From a bacterium (GTDB lineage Bacteria > Cyanobacteriota > Vampirovibrionia > Gastranaerophilales > UBA9971), in contig JBAWVS010000008.1 in the NCBI GenBank assembly GCA_037147175.1, positions 1 through 61,516 on the forward strand: 61,516 nucleotides of DNA, given 5' to 3'. Below are positions 43,548 to 51,413 of this stretch, one piece after another. Every line of letters starts with the position of its first letter. Within the stretch, counting starts at the first letter, position 1. The translations under genes were made by a program, and so were the position numbers. Below the pieces are notes generated by a model. It was not told the origin of the DNA. It did not search any database and worked only from the letters and a program-made list of their open reading frames with translations.

Positions 43548-44423
43548 ATGACAATAATATTACCAGCGCTTTTACCGAGACCAATAAGAGATGCAAACAG
43601 ATTATTACCTGCAGCATCTATTAAAACAAGACAAAATTTTGCTGAAACCTACGCACAAGGTTATGCAGACAGTCATCCGGGAGTCATTGGTTCTAAAGCG
43701 CCTACAGCGTATTTATCATATTCAGCTCCGGCAGCCGCAGAGGCTTCTTGGTTCTCAAAAATTTCAACAGGATTTAAATCCGGATGTTCAAGCCTTTTTA
43801 ACAAACTGCCTGAATCTGTGAAAACTCCTGCAACCAACTTTATAAACTGGGGCAAAACTCCTATCAGCGATACCGGTATTTATACAAAGTTTGCCGGAGC
43901 TGCAGAAAAAGGAATTGCCAAAGTAGCTGAAGGTGCAGCAGAAGGAAGTGCCAGAGCAAGTTTTGCAAGCGGCGCTACAAAGTTTCTGGGTAAAATAGGT
44001 TCTGTTGCTAAAGGGTTTCCTTTAGTAGGTGTCGTAATCAGCACATTGTGCGAAATTCCTGCAATTTTTGATGGCTTTAAAGAAGGCAGGGGTGCTGCCC
44101 AAATTATGAAGTCAGGCGTAGCAGTGGCAGGCACAACTGTAGGAGCAATTGCTCTTGCTGCATTAGCGGCAAATCCAGTAAGTTTAACAGCTTTAGCACT
44201 TGGCGCAGTTGGTGGCATTGCAGGAAACTGGATTGGCGATAAAATAGGCGGTGGCCTGTTCGGAAGTAACAGAAATGAACAACCGGCAGCAGCTGCTCAT
44301 TCTCCCGCTCCTGCGTATGCTGCGCAACAAGCTCCAAGACAATTTGGTTCAGTAACAAATCCTAACGGAATGGCTTCATTTGATATAAATAATCCGCTTC
44401 AGGGTTTACCTCCGCTAGCTTAA
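43548..44423 (+). CDS. Uncharacterised Ala/Gly-rich protein with a glycine-zipper hydrophobic region
   Basis: 291 residues; family not recognised. There is no Sec signal peptide. The middle (~110-150) is Ala/Gly/Lys-rich and amphipathic (GAAEKGIAKVAEGAAEGSAR). Residues ~150-240 are hydrophobic with regular Gly/Ala spacing (GVAVAGTTVGAIALAALAA, LTALALGAVGGIAGNWIGDK), a glycine-zipper pattern found in proteins that insert into or assemble on membranes. The end is Pro/Ala/Gln-rich. A strong GGGAGG site lies 8 bases before the ATG. It is monocistronic, driven by motif copy 1 and ended by a terminator. It could be a secreted effector, a pore-former or an envelope protein. Confidence 0.7.
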   Translation: MTIILPALLPRPIRDANRLLPAASIKTRQNFAETYAQGYADSHPGVIGSKAPTAYLSYSAPAAAEASWFSKISTGFKSGCSSLFNKLPESVKTPATNFINWGKTPISDTGIYTKFAGAAEKGIAKVAEGAAEGSARASFASGATKFLGKIGSVAKGFPLVGVVISTLCEIPAIFDGFKEGRGAAQIMKSGVAVAGTTVGAIALAALAANPVSLTALALGAVGGIAGNWIGDKIGGGLFGSNRNEQPAAAAHSPAPAYAAQQAPRQFGSVTNPNGMASFDINNPLQGLPPLA

Positions 44424-44438
44424 ATAATTCAATATTAC

Positions 44439-44474
44439 AAAAAAACGGTTGATTTCAAGGTCAACCGTTTTTTT
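44439..44474. terminator. Bidirectional intrinsic terminator
   Basis: A strong stem AAAAAACGGTTGA / TCAACCGTTTTTT with an 8-base loop, between the glycine-zipper gene and the convergent DUF2267 gene. Confidence 0.88.
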
Positions 44475-44497
44475 CTGATATTTTTTAAAATTATTTT

Positions 44498-44911
44498 TTA
44501 CGCTGCTTTATAAAAATCTCGAACGTCTTTAGGGAGCATATGAGCAATCTCTTCGCTCTCACCCGAGCTTATATTTTCTTTAAGCGCATGAAAAACGGCT
44601 TTTGTAATCATTTCTGCGTGCAAAGGAAGTTTTTCTCTTTTAATTTCGTTATCAACAAGACTCATAAGTTCTATTTTGTGCCTGTATTTAAGACGTTTCC
44701 CTGAAAGCCTGAAATAATTTACTGCCCATACACGATTATTCCACATCCTTTTCAGATCAGTCGGAAGTTGTGCTGCCACATCTTCTTGTTCGTTTTCCGT
44801 AAGTCGATAACTGAGGAGACTTAAAACTATCTGCACTCCTCTTTCTGCTATTTCTTTATTTTCAATATTTGCAAACTGCATAACTTTTTTTATAAAGTTT
44901 TCTTTATTCAT
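44498..44911 (-). CDS. DUF2267 family protein
   Basis: 137 residues. Two tandem copies of the helical DUF2267 pattern: GVQIVLSLLSYRLTENEQED with VAAQLPTDLKRMW, and ITKAVFHALKENISSGESEE with IAHMLPKDVRDFY. The family has no established function. It has no obvious copy of the shared promoter motif. Confidence 0.8.
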   Translation of the reverse strand: MNKENFIKKVMQFANIENKEIAERGVQIVLSLLSYRLTENEQEDVAAQLPTDLKRMWNNRVWAVNYFRLSGKRLKYRHKIELMSLVDNEIKREKLPLHAEMITKAVFHALKENISSGESEEIAHMLPKDVRDFYKAA

Positions 44912-45076
44912 CTTCTCTTACCTCAAATAATACTATTTTTAGTTTATATTTAATCACTGTTTAAGCCCAAAAACATTAACTGAAAGTTGAATAATTTCAA
45001 CTTTCAGTTTTTAAAATATTTGAGAGGTCTGGTAGATAAATTTATAATAAAAAAAACAAATAAAAATTTTTCGCAC

Positions 45077-45775
45077 CTAATCTATTTGGTGATATTTTGT
45101 CTGTTCAAAACTGAATTCACCATTGCTGTCTTGAGTTAAGTTCAAAGAATTATCTTTTTCTTCAGGAAGAATATAAAGTTTTGTTCCTTGACCTTTTACA
45201 AGAGTTACAAGTTTTTCAAAAGATTTTTGAAGCAAGTTTATGCAACCCAAAGACATTCTGTTGTTAGCAAGATTACCATCGTTGAATTTATGAACTCTTT
45301 CTTTTATTAAATCTGTAGGTATCTGGTGAATTGCTAATTGAGAATCTTGTTTATTTGAAAGATTGCCGTTAGTACCGAGATAAAATATATTATTATTATA
45401 TTCCGGTTCATCATCGGCATTATTTTCTTTTAAAAAGGTATATTCTCCGGGAGGAGTGGTTTTGTGAACTTTTCCTGACATTCCAAACCCGTCAGATAAA
45501 TTGTCTCCTTTTTCTTCACCTGTTCCGACTTCAAAGCTTTGCACTTTTTGCCCTTGCGGAGTGAAAATAGTTGCAGTACTGGTTTTCTTGTCAAGAATAA
45601 TATAATTACCGTTTGGATGCTGTTGATTAAAAGTTTTAATTTTAGCCGTGTCATTTTTCAGGTTATTAATGTCGTAAATTGAAGCTGTATCGAGTTTATC
45701 AAATGCTTCTGGCGGAGATTTTCTAATAACTGCACTTGAATCGCTATTTGTAAAAGAAATTAATCCTAATCCCAT
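45077..45775 (-). CDS. YkuD-like (L,D-transpeptidase fold) protein with altered active-site motif
   Basis: 232 residues. The YkuD domain spans ~55-220: YIILDKKTSTATIFTPQGQK, GKVHKTTPPGEYTFL, His150 in QLAIHQIP, and the nucleophile region MSLGCINL (Ser175, Gly177, Cys178). The usual HGC is LGC here, so Cys and the upstream His remain but the neighbouring His is gone. L,D-transpeptidases cross-link or trim peptidoglycan outside the cytoplasm, yet no signal peptide is visible (MGLGLISFTNSDSSAVIRK). It is preceded by shared motif copy 2, 54 bases before the ATG. Confidence 0.75.
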   Translation of the reverse strand: MGLGLISFTNSDSSAVIRKSPPEAFDKLDTASIYDINNLKNDTAKIKTFNQQHPNGNYIILDKKTSTATIFTPQGQKVQSFEVGTGEEKGDNLSDGFGMSGKVHKTTPPGEYTFLKENNADDEPEYNNNIFYLGTNGNLSNKQDSQLAIHQIPTDLIKERVHKFNDGNLANNRMSLGCINLLQKSFEKLVTLVKGQGTKLYILPEEKDNSLNLTQDSNGEFSFEQTKYHQID

Positions 45776-45829
45776 ACAATTACCTCTTTGCCCCTGTATT
45801 TCCGTTTAATCCTTAATAAGTATTCCTTT

Positions 45830-45863
45830 ATTAATATAAAAACAACTTAATAAATAAAATTGC
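45830..45863 (-). promoter_or_regulatory. Shared bipartite promoter-like motif, copy 2
   Basis: On the minus strand GCAATT (45863-45858), 19 bases, TATATTAAT (45838-45830), then AAAGGAA. The stretch TTGTTTTTATATTAATA matches copy 3 base for base except its first position (A in copy 3). Confidence 0.65.
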
Positions 45864-45884
45864 TATATTGTTATGAAATTTATG

Positions 45885-45966
45885 CGTCATTGAGAGGAGA
45901 GGCTTTAGACTCGATGAGGCAATACATTTTATTTTTTTAGATTGCTTCGTTATGCTTGCAATGACG
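45885..45966. repeat. REP/MITE-like palindromic element
   Basis: Terminal inverted repeats CGTCATTG / CAATGACG enclose imperfectly complementary arms that include GAGGCAAT and ATTGCTTC around a T-rich centre. This resembles the widespread CGTCATTGCGAGG...AAGCAATC intergenic palindromes of many bacteria. It probably inserted between the two divergent promoters. Confidence 0.7.
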
Positions 45967-46015
45967 ATTTTGGCGATTTAGTAATTATAATTAACAAAAG
46001 TTTACAATTTTTTTG

Positions 46016-46049
46016 GCAATTATTTTAATGTAATTGTTTTTATATTAAT
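46016..46049 (+). promoter_or_regulatory. Shared bipartite promoter-like motif, copy 3
   Basis: GCAATT (46016-46021), 19 bases, TATATTAAT (46041-46049), then ACGGAA. It ends 59 bases before the ATG of the helical protein gene. Confidence 0.65.
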
Positions 46050-46108
46050 ACGGAAAGATTATTCGTTTTAGGTAAGTAGAAAGAGAAAGAAAGAGGAGAA
46101 AAAGGATT

Positions 46109-46675
46109 ATGGTTAACGATGTAAAAAACTGCCCAACCTTAGGACATTACGTTTTGTCTCACAAACAAGAGCTTTCAAAAGAATTTGGAGTTAATGCCGA
46201 TATTCCGTTATGGGGATCAAAAGGGCTGGTTGAATTGTATAAACAAAGAAAAGGAAATAGTTTCACAGCCTCAAAAGTTTCAGATCAGAAAGGTTCAGAT
46301 CAGAAAGGTTCATCAGACGTTGCAGCTGAACTTAAAGCAATGAGACAGCAAATTAAAGAATTAGAAGCTCAAACACCTGCAGGAATGCTAAAATCTTTAA
46401 CAAATAAAGAGAGTCAGCTTAGAAAAGAAGCAGTCGAAAGAGGAGAAAAACAAAGAGAGCAATTAGCAAAAGATGCCAGCGATACTTATAATTCAGCAGC
46501 AAGAGAAGTTGTAGCTGTTAAAGATGCAGCAGTGGAAGGGACAACAAAAGCTGTTAAAGCAGGAGCTGGTGGCACAGGAGCAGCGTTAGGCAACTTCGGT
46601 GAGTTTTTCAAAGTATGTGCTGACGGGCTTAAAGGCTTTGCTCAAGGCTTTACAGATTACGCCAATTCTAAATAA
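46109..46675 (+). CDS. Uncharacterised helical protein with Gly/Ala-rich C terminus
   Basis: 188 residues; family not recognised. A compact N terminus (~1-50, LGHYVLSHKQELSKEFG, DIPLWGSKGLVELYKQR) is followed by a tandem duplication (SDQKGSDQKGS, from two 15-base DNA copies near 46283). A long charged coiled-coil-like helix comes next (~70-130, AAELKAMRQQIKELEA), then GTTKAVKAGAGGTGAALGNF and a helical end (FKVCADGLKGFAQGFTDY). There is no signal peptide or clear membrane helix. A strong GAGGAG site precedes the ATG. Under motif copy 3, it is divergent from the YkuD-like gene. Confidence 0.7.
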   Translation: MVNDVKNCPTLGHYVLSHKQELSKEFGVNADIPLWGSKGLVELYKQRKGNSFTASKVSDQKGSDQKGSSDVAAELKAMRQQIKELEAQTPAGMLKSLTNKESQLRKEAVERGEKQREQLAKDASDTYNSAAREVVAVKDAAVEGTTKAVKAGAGGTGAALGNFGEFFKVCADGLKGFAQGFTDYANSK

Positions 46676-46692
46676 ATAATATTAATTCATAA

Positions 46693-46732
46693 AAAAAAGA
46701 GAACCGGAAAATTTTCCGGTTCTCTTTTTTAT
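46693..46732. terminator. Bidirectional intrinsic terminator
   Basis: A long near-perfect palindrome (AAAAAGAGAACCGGAAAA / TTTTCCGGTTCTCTTTTT) between convergent genes. Confidence 0.9.
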
Positions 46733-46745
46733 GTAAAAAAATACT

Positions 46746-47612
46746 TTATTTTTTCTGAAAAATCATAATATATTCATGTTTAAAGATGTTAAAACCGCCT
46801 GCAAGTGCTCTATAACGCCATAGATTACCTGTGCGTCCTTTTCCTATTTCGTTTCCTTCTATATTTTTGACTATAACTGACTTTGTTTTAAAGCCGAGTT
46901 CGTTCATTTTTTGCATACAAAGGAAACCTAACGGAATTAATTCACCTTTTGAGTACTTATCACCTATGATTAAAGCTGCGTATCTTCCGCTTTCAAGGCA
47001 ATCAAAACCATTTTTTGCAACACCTTTGAACATTTCCAGAAATTCTTCCGTGGTTTCACAATTTGAAAGGTCTTCTGTTTTATCGCTAAACTTGATAATA
47101 TCTGCGTACGGAGGATGAAGCACTAAAAATTGCGCTTTTTCCTTTCCGAAAGATTGAAGAGATTTATCAATTCCTTGTCTGGCTTCTAAAGAAGTACTAT
47201 CAGCACTTATAACATCTACGAGGTTTTTACCGCCAAGACTTTTAATGACTTCTTCAACCTGTGTGGCAAGCTCAGGTTTTAGTTCTACGCCGATACATTT
47301 TCTTCCCATGTTTATAGCTTCTATTGCGGAAGTGCCTGAACCCAAAAATAAGTCTAAAACTACGTCATCAGGCTTTGTATATCTGCTGTAAAGCTGTTCG
47401 GCAATTTGAGGAATATAATTTCCATGGTAGTTGAATTTATGACCGTTTCCCTTTGCTCTTGAAGGGAACATCCACAGCGTACCTGTGTCCACATGGTCAT
47501 AAGCCCTCCAATTGTTCAAATCAATGTCGTTGTAGGACTTTGTTTTTTTTACCGTATTTCCGCTAATAACCGTTAAATCCACAGCGGACTTTTTATTTCT
47601 TTGTACTGCCAA
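46746..47612 (-). CDS. Orphan site-specific DNA methyltransferase-like protein
   Basis: 288 residues. SAM motif I is DDVVLDLFLGSGTSAIEAIN with RKCIGVELKPE; the catalytic motif reads LVLHPPYADIIKF, i.e. HPPY in place of D/N/S-PPY. The N terminus contains HKFNYHGNYIPQIAEQL, usual before motif I in N6-adenine or N4-cytosine methyltransferases. No restriction endonuclease gene is adjacent. It may be a regulatory or anti-restriction methylase. The start is TTG 47612 with GGGGAGAG upstream. Confidence 0.8.
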   Translation of the reverse strand: MAVQRNKKSAVDLTVISGNTVKKTKSYNDIDLNNWRAYDHVDTGTLWMFPSRAKGNGHKFNYHGNYIPQIAEQLYSRYTKPDDVVLDLFLGSGTSAIEAINMGRKCIGVELKPELATQVEEVIKSLGGKNLVDVISADSTSLEARQGIDKSLQSFGKEKAQFLVLHPPYADIIKFSDKTEDLSNCETTEEFLEMFKGVAKNGFDCLESGRYAALIIGDKYSKGELIPLGFLCMQKMNELGFKTKSVIVKNIEGNEIGKGRTGNLWRYRALAGGFNIFKHEYIMIFQKK

Positions 47613-47882
47613 AGTTCTCTCTCCCCACTAATATGCTGTTTATTGCCCCTAGATACAGTTTTTCTTTAATAAAAATATAGAATTACTATAGTTGATTGTA
47701 GGGTAAATTGAATCATTATAATGGAGTATTTTGTATTAATGATTTCTATATAAAGTAGTCGTACTTTTATGTTAAATTTTTGCTTCTTTTTCTTTTTAGG
47801 TAATATAATTAAAATAAGGTGATATTAAAGAATAAGTATTTTTTATACATCTGAGTTTTAATAAAAAAAGAAAGTATTTATA

Positions 47883-50087
47883 ATGTCAGATCCATATTTT
47901 TCATATAAAAGAAAAAAATATAAAAAACAAAAGCAGTCAGAAGGTTTTAAATATTTTTTCGTAATATTTTTTGCTTCGGTGCTGGCTGCAGGTATGGCAC
48001 TCATGCTTTATTTTAACAGTTTGCCCTCTATTGCCCAACTTTCGGAATATGAACCAACTTTAACTTCTCAGGTAGTTTCCGCTGATAATGTTGTACTTAA
48101 AACTTTTGGCTCTTTCAAATCCGAAAAAGTTTCAATAAATCAAATGCCTGATAATTTAAAAAAAGCAATAGTGGCTGTTGAGGACAAAAACTTTTATTAC
48201 CACAAAGGTTTTGATCCTTTAGCGCTTGTAAGATCAACAGTGTCAAATATTGTGGCAGGGCATGTGGTTTCAGGCGCAAGTACAATAACTCAGCAGCTTG
48301 CAAGAATACTTTTTCTTAATCAGGAAAAAACTTTTGACAGAAAATTTAAAGAATTAATTATTGCTTACAGGTTAGAAAAAAGTATTCCGAAAAACCAGAT
48401 ACTTGAAATGTATTTAAACAATGTTTATCTCGGTGAAGGTGCTTATGGCGTTGAGGCAGCAGCAGAAGTTTATTTTAATAAAAAAGTTGAAGATCTTAAT
48501 CTCGCAGAATGTGCTTTAATCGCAGGGCTTCCTCAGGCACCGTCAGTATACTCTCCTTATCAGAGCATGAGACTTGCTTTGAAAAGAAGAGCAAAAGTGT
48601 TAAAAAGAATGACAGAAGAAGGTTTTATAACGGCAGAACAAGCAGGAGAAGCTAATAACGTACAAATAATTCTTAGTGAAGAAGTTCGTCGGACAGCTCT
48701 CAAAAAAGCGCCTTATTTTAATGATTTTGTAATGAGAGAATTAAAAGAAAAAGCAGGGTTAACAGAAGATGAAGTAATTCAGGGCGGTTATAAAATTTAT
48801 ACAACCTTAAACTATGACATGCAAAAAGAAGCTGAAAAAAGTCTGGTTAACGGCATGAAAGAATGGGGATTAAACAAACCTTACAATCAGGCAGCTTTAA
48901 TTTCTTATGATACAAGCTCAGGACAAATTTTAGCGTATGTAGGCGGAAAGGATTATTCAGAGAGTCAATTTGACAGGGTTTCTCAAGCAATAAGACAACC
49001 CGGATCATCTTTTAAACCGTTTGTTTATGCAACAGCAATGGAAAAAGGATTAACTCCATTTGTGAAGTACCCTGATAAACCTATAACCATAGGGAATTGG
49101 TCTCCTCAAAACTACGGCAAAAAATACAGAGGAGAAATACCTTTGTACAAAGCGCTTGCTTATTCTTCAAATGCGGTTGCCGTCAGATTAATTCAGGATG
49201 TTGGTGTAGAAGATGTTATAAGAATGGCAAACAGACTTGGTATAACGACTCCAATAGCTCATGATCCAACTATTGCACTAGGTTCAAGTGCTGTTAAACT
49301 TATAGATATGGCTACCGCTTATGGGGTATTTGCCAATGGCGGTGTAAAGGTTGACCCTTATGCTGTTGAAAGGGTTGAAACAAACACAGGAAACATCATA
49401 TACCAGTCAAATAATAATTACAGAAGAATTATTGATGTAAAAACAGTTGCTTATATGGTTGAAATGCTTAAACAAGTTGTTAAACAAGGAACAGGGAAGG
49501 CTTCTGCAATAGGCAGGCCGTCAGCAGGAAAAACAGGAACTACTGATAGCTACAGGGATGCATGGTTTATGGGATTTACTCCTGATATAGTTACGGGGGT
49601 ATGGGTTGGTAACGATAACAACACAACAAACCGCAATCTTACAGGTGGTACAGTTCCTGCGATTATTTGGCGTAATTATATGAAAGCAGCGACAAAAGAT
49701 AAACCTGTTATAGATTTCATGTATCCTGAGATACTTGTTGATAAAATTAAGGACAATACCACAGGTGAAGTTGTAAAAGAGACTACTGATAATACAGAGG
49801 GAACGCAGGACCTTCAAAATGCCCCTTCAGACAGTAAAGTAAAATTTGAGAAATCAAACGTAAACGTTGATAATTTGGATTTTGAAGATACAAAGGTTAA
49901 AAAGACAAATCTGAATAATGAGTCTCCTGACAATTCAGATCAGGAAGAATCCGCACCGGTTCCAAGAAATAATAATTCTATAAAGAATTTTACCCCTGCG
50001 CCTGTTCCGATTACTCAGGTCAGAATAAAAAAATCAGATGAGACCCCTTTACCTGCACAAAAATCTGTTGGAAATACAGGCTATTAA
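47883..50087 (+). CDS. Penicillin-binding protein 1A (bifunctional transglycosylase/transpeptidase)
   Basis: 734 residues. A basic cytoplasmic tail, TM at ~24-44, the glycosyltransferase domain with catalytic Glu100 in VAVEDKNFYYHKG and STITQQLARILFLNQ, and the transpeptidase domain with S375xxK378 in QPGSSFKPF, SxN in YSSNAVAV and KTG in SAGKTGTTDSYRDA. The last ~80 residues are Asn/Asp-rich and disordered. It builds peptidoglycan in the periplasm. The next gene starts 5 bases later. Confidence 0.95.
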   Translation: MSDPYFSYKRKKYKKQKQSEGFKYFFVIFFASVLAAGMALMLYFNSLPSIAQLSEYEPTLTSQVVSADNVVLKTFGSFKSEKVSINQMPDNLKKAIVAVEDKNFYYHKGFDPLALVRSTVSNIVAGHVVSGASTITQQLARILFLNQEKTFDRKFKELIIAYRLEKSIPKNQILEMYLNNVYLGEGAYGVEAAAEVYFNKKVEDLNLAECALIAGLPQAPSVYSPYQSMRLALKRRAKVLKRMTEEGFITAEQAGEANNVQIILSEEVRRTALKKAPYFNDFVMRELKEKAGLTEDEVIQGGYKIYTTLNYDMQKEAEKSLVNGMKEWGLNKPYNQAALISYDTSSGQILAYVGGKDYSESQFDRVSQAIRQPGSSFKPFVYATAMEKGLTPFVKYPDKPITIGNWSPQNYGKKYRGEIPLYKALAYSSNAVAVRLIQDVGVEDVIRMANRLGITTPIAHDPTIALGSSAVKLIDMATAYGVFANGGVKVDPYAVERVETNTGNIIYQSNNNYRRIIDVKTVAYMVEMLKQVVKQGTGKASAIGRPSAGKTGTTDSYRDAWFMGFTPDIVTGVWVGNDNNTTNRNLTGGTVPAIIWRNYMKAATKDKPVIDFMYPEILVDKIKDNTTGEVVKETTDNTEGTQDLQNAPSDSKVKFEKSNVNVDNLDFEDTKVKKTNLNNESPDNSDQEESAPVPRNNNSIKNFTPAPVPITQVRIKKSDETPLPAQKSVGNTGY

Positions 50088-50092
50088 ATCTT

Positions 50093-51328
50093 ATGACTAA
50101 GAATGTTGCAATAATTGGCGGTGGTCCGGCCGGTTTTATGGCTGCGCTAACAGCATTTGAAAATTCTTCGAATGATCTGCATATTGATGTTTTTGAAAAA
50201 ATTATTCCCTTAAAAACAATTCTCTGTACAGGAAACGGAAGATGCAATCTTTCTAATGAAATCTATGACTATAAAGAACTTGCTTCAAATTATCCGAGAG
50301 GAGAAAAATTTTTATATTCAGCCTTTAGTAGGTTCGGAGTAAAAGACACGCTTGACTGGCTTAACAGGCATGGTGTGGAAACTTATGTTCAGGAAGACAA
50401 AAGAATTTTCCCGAGGAGTGATAAGGCTTCTACTGTAAGAGATATGTTTATAGAAAAAGCCGAAAATCTTTCAATAAATATCTTTTCCCAAACATCGACA
50501 AAAAAAATAATAAAAAAAGAAAATAAATTTATTGTTCAGATGGAAAATTTTACTAAAGAATATGACAGTGTAATAATCGCAACAGGTGGAAGTTCTAAAG
50601 ACTTCCAAAACAGCGGTTATAATTTGGCTAAAAGCCTTGGACACAGTATAACTGAGCTAAGACCATCGCTTACAGCCTTGCGAACAAAAGAAAATTTTGT
50701 GCAGAAACTGGCAGGAGTTTCTGTCAAAAATGCTGAAATTTCCTCTTTTTTCAATAATAAACAGGTTACAAAATTTAAAGGTGATTTTGTCTTTACGCAT
50801 AAAGGCATTTCCGGTCCGTTGATTTTTAAAACTTCGGCGTATTGTGCCTATTTTGATTATTCAAAAATTAATCCGTTATTGATAAAAATAAACTTTTTAC
50901 CTGATTTGGTCAAAGACAATCTTGAAAAAGAGCTTTTATCGGAACTCAACTCAAATCCCCATAAAAGTTTAGATAACCTGTTAAAAAAATATCTTCCGAA
51001 GTCATTGATAGATGCGCTTTTGGAAGAATCAAACCTTGATAAAAATAAAAAAGGCAGTCAAATTACAAAAGAAGACAGGAAAAAAATCCTTAAAATTCTC
51101 ACAGAAACAGAATTAACCGTAATATCTACCGAGCCTGAGGGCGAAATAGTTACAGCTGGAGGAGTTTGTCTTAAAGAAATTAATCCTAAGACTATGGAAT
51201 CAAAATTTATTAAAGGTCTTTATTTCTGCGGAGAAGTTATGGACATAGACGGGCTTACGGGAGGATTTAATCTTCAGGGGTGTTGGACTACAGGCTTTAT
51301 CGCAGGAATTAGCGTTATTGAATTTTAA
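50093..51328 (+). CDS. HI0933-like FAD-dependent oxidoreductase
   Basis: 411 residues. FAD-binding VAIIGGGPAGFMAALTAF, then CTGNGRCNLSNE, IFPRSDKASTVRDMF, FTHKGISGPL, and the C-terminal VTAGGVCLKEINPKTMESKF and GLTGGFNLQGCWTTGFIAG. These blocks define the HI0933/YhiN/BaiN-like flavoprotein family, whose physiological substrates are mostly unknown. It is probably co-transcribed with the PBP gene. Confidence 0.92.
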   Translation: MTKNVAIIGGGPAGFMAALTAFENSSNDLHIDVFEKIIPLKTILCTGNGRCNLSNEIYDYKELASNYPRGEKFLYSAFSRFGVKDTLDWLNRHGVETYVQEDKRIFPRSDKASTVRDMFIEKAENLSINIFSQTSTKKIIKKENKFIVQMENFTKEYDSVIIATGGSSKDFQNSGYNLAKSLGHSITELRPSLTALRTKENFVQKLAGVSVKNAEISSFFNNKQVTKFKGDFVFTHKGISGPLIFKTSAYCAYFDYSKINPLLIKINFLPDLVKDNLEKELLSELNSNPHKSLDNLLKKYLPKSLIDALLEESNLDKNKKGSQITKEDRKKILKILTETELTVISTEPEGEIVTAGGVCLKEINPKTMESKFIKGLYFCGEVMDIDGLTGGFNLQGCWTTGFIAGISVIEF

Positions 51329-51413
51329 AAGTGTTTTTTGAAATCCTAATATTGCCGAAAACACAACAAATCAATACTTTCAGCTTTATTAACCATGTTA
51401 GCATAGTGGGATG

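Larger units (their letters stand above)
45776..46108. other. Divergent regulatory region with two facing motif copies and a palindromic element
   Basis: About 330 bases between divergent starts. Copies 2 and 3 of the bipartite motif point outward to the two genes, and an 82-base REP/MITE-like palindrome (45885-45966) lies between them. No coding sequence. Confidence 0.6.

Noticed and set aside
43880-44218. 112-codon minus-strand open frame
   Set aside because: Ala/Pro-rich shadow of the Ala/Gly-rich plus-strand gene, which has a strong ribosome-binding site and terminator.
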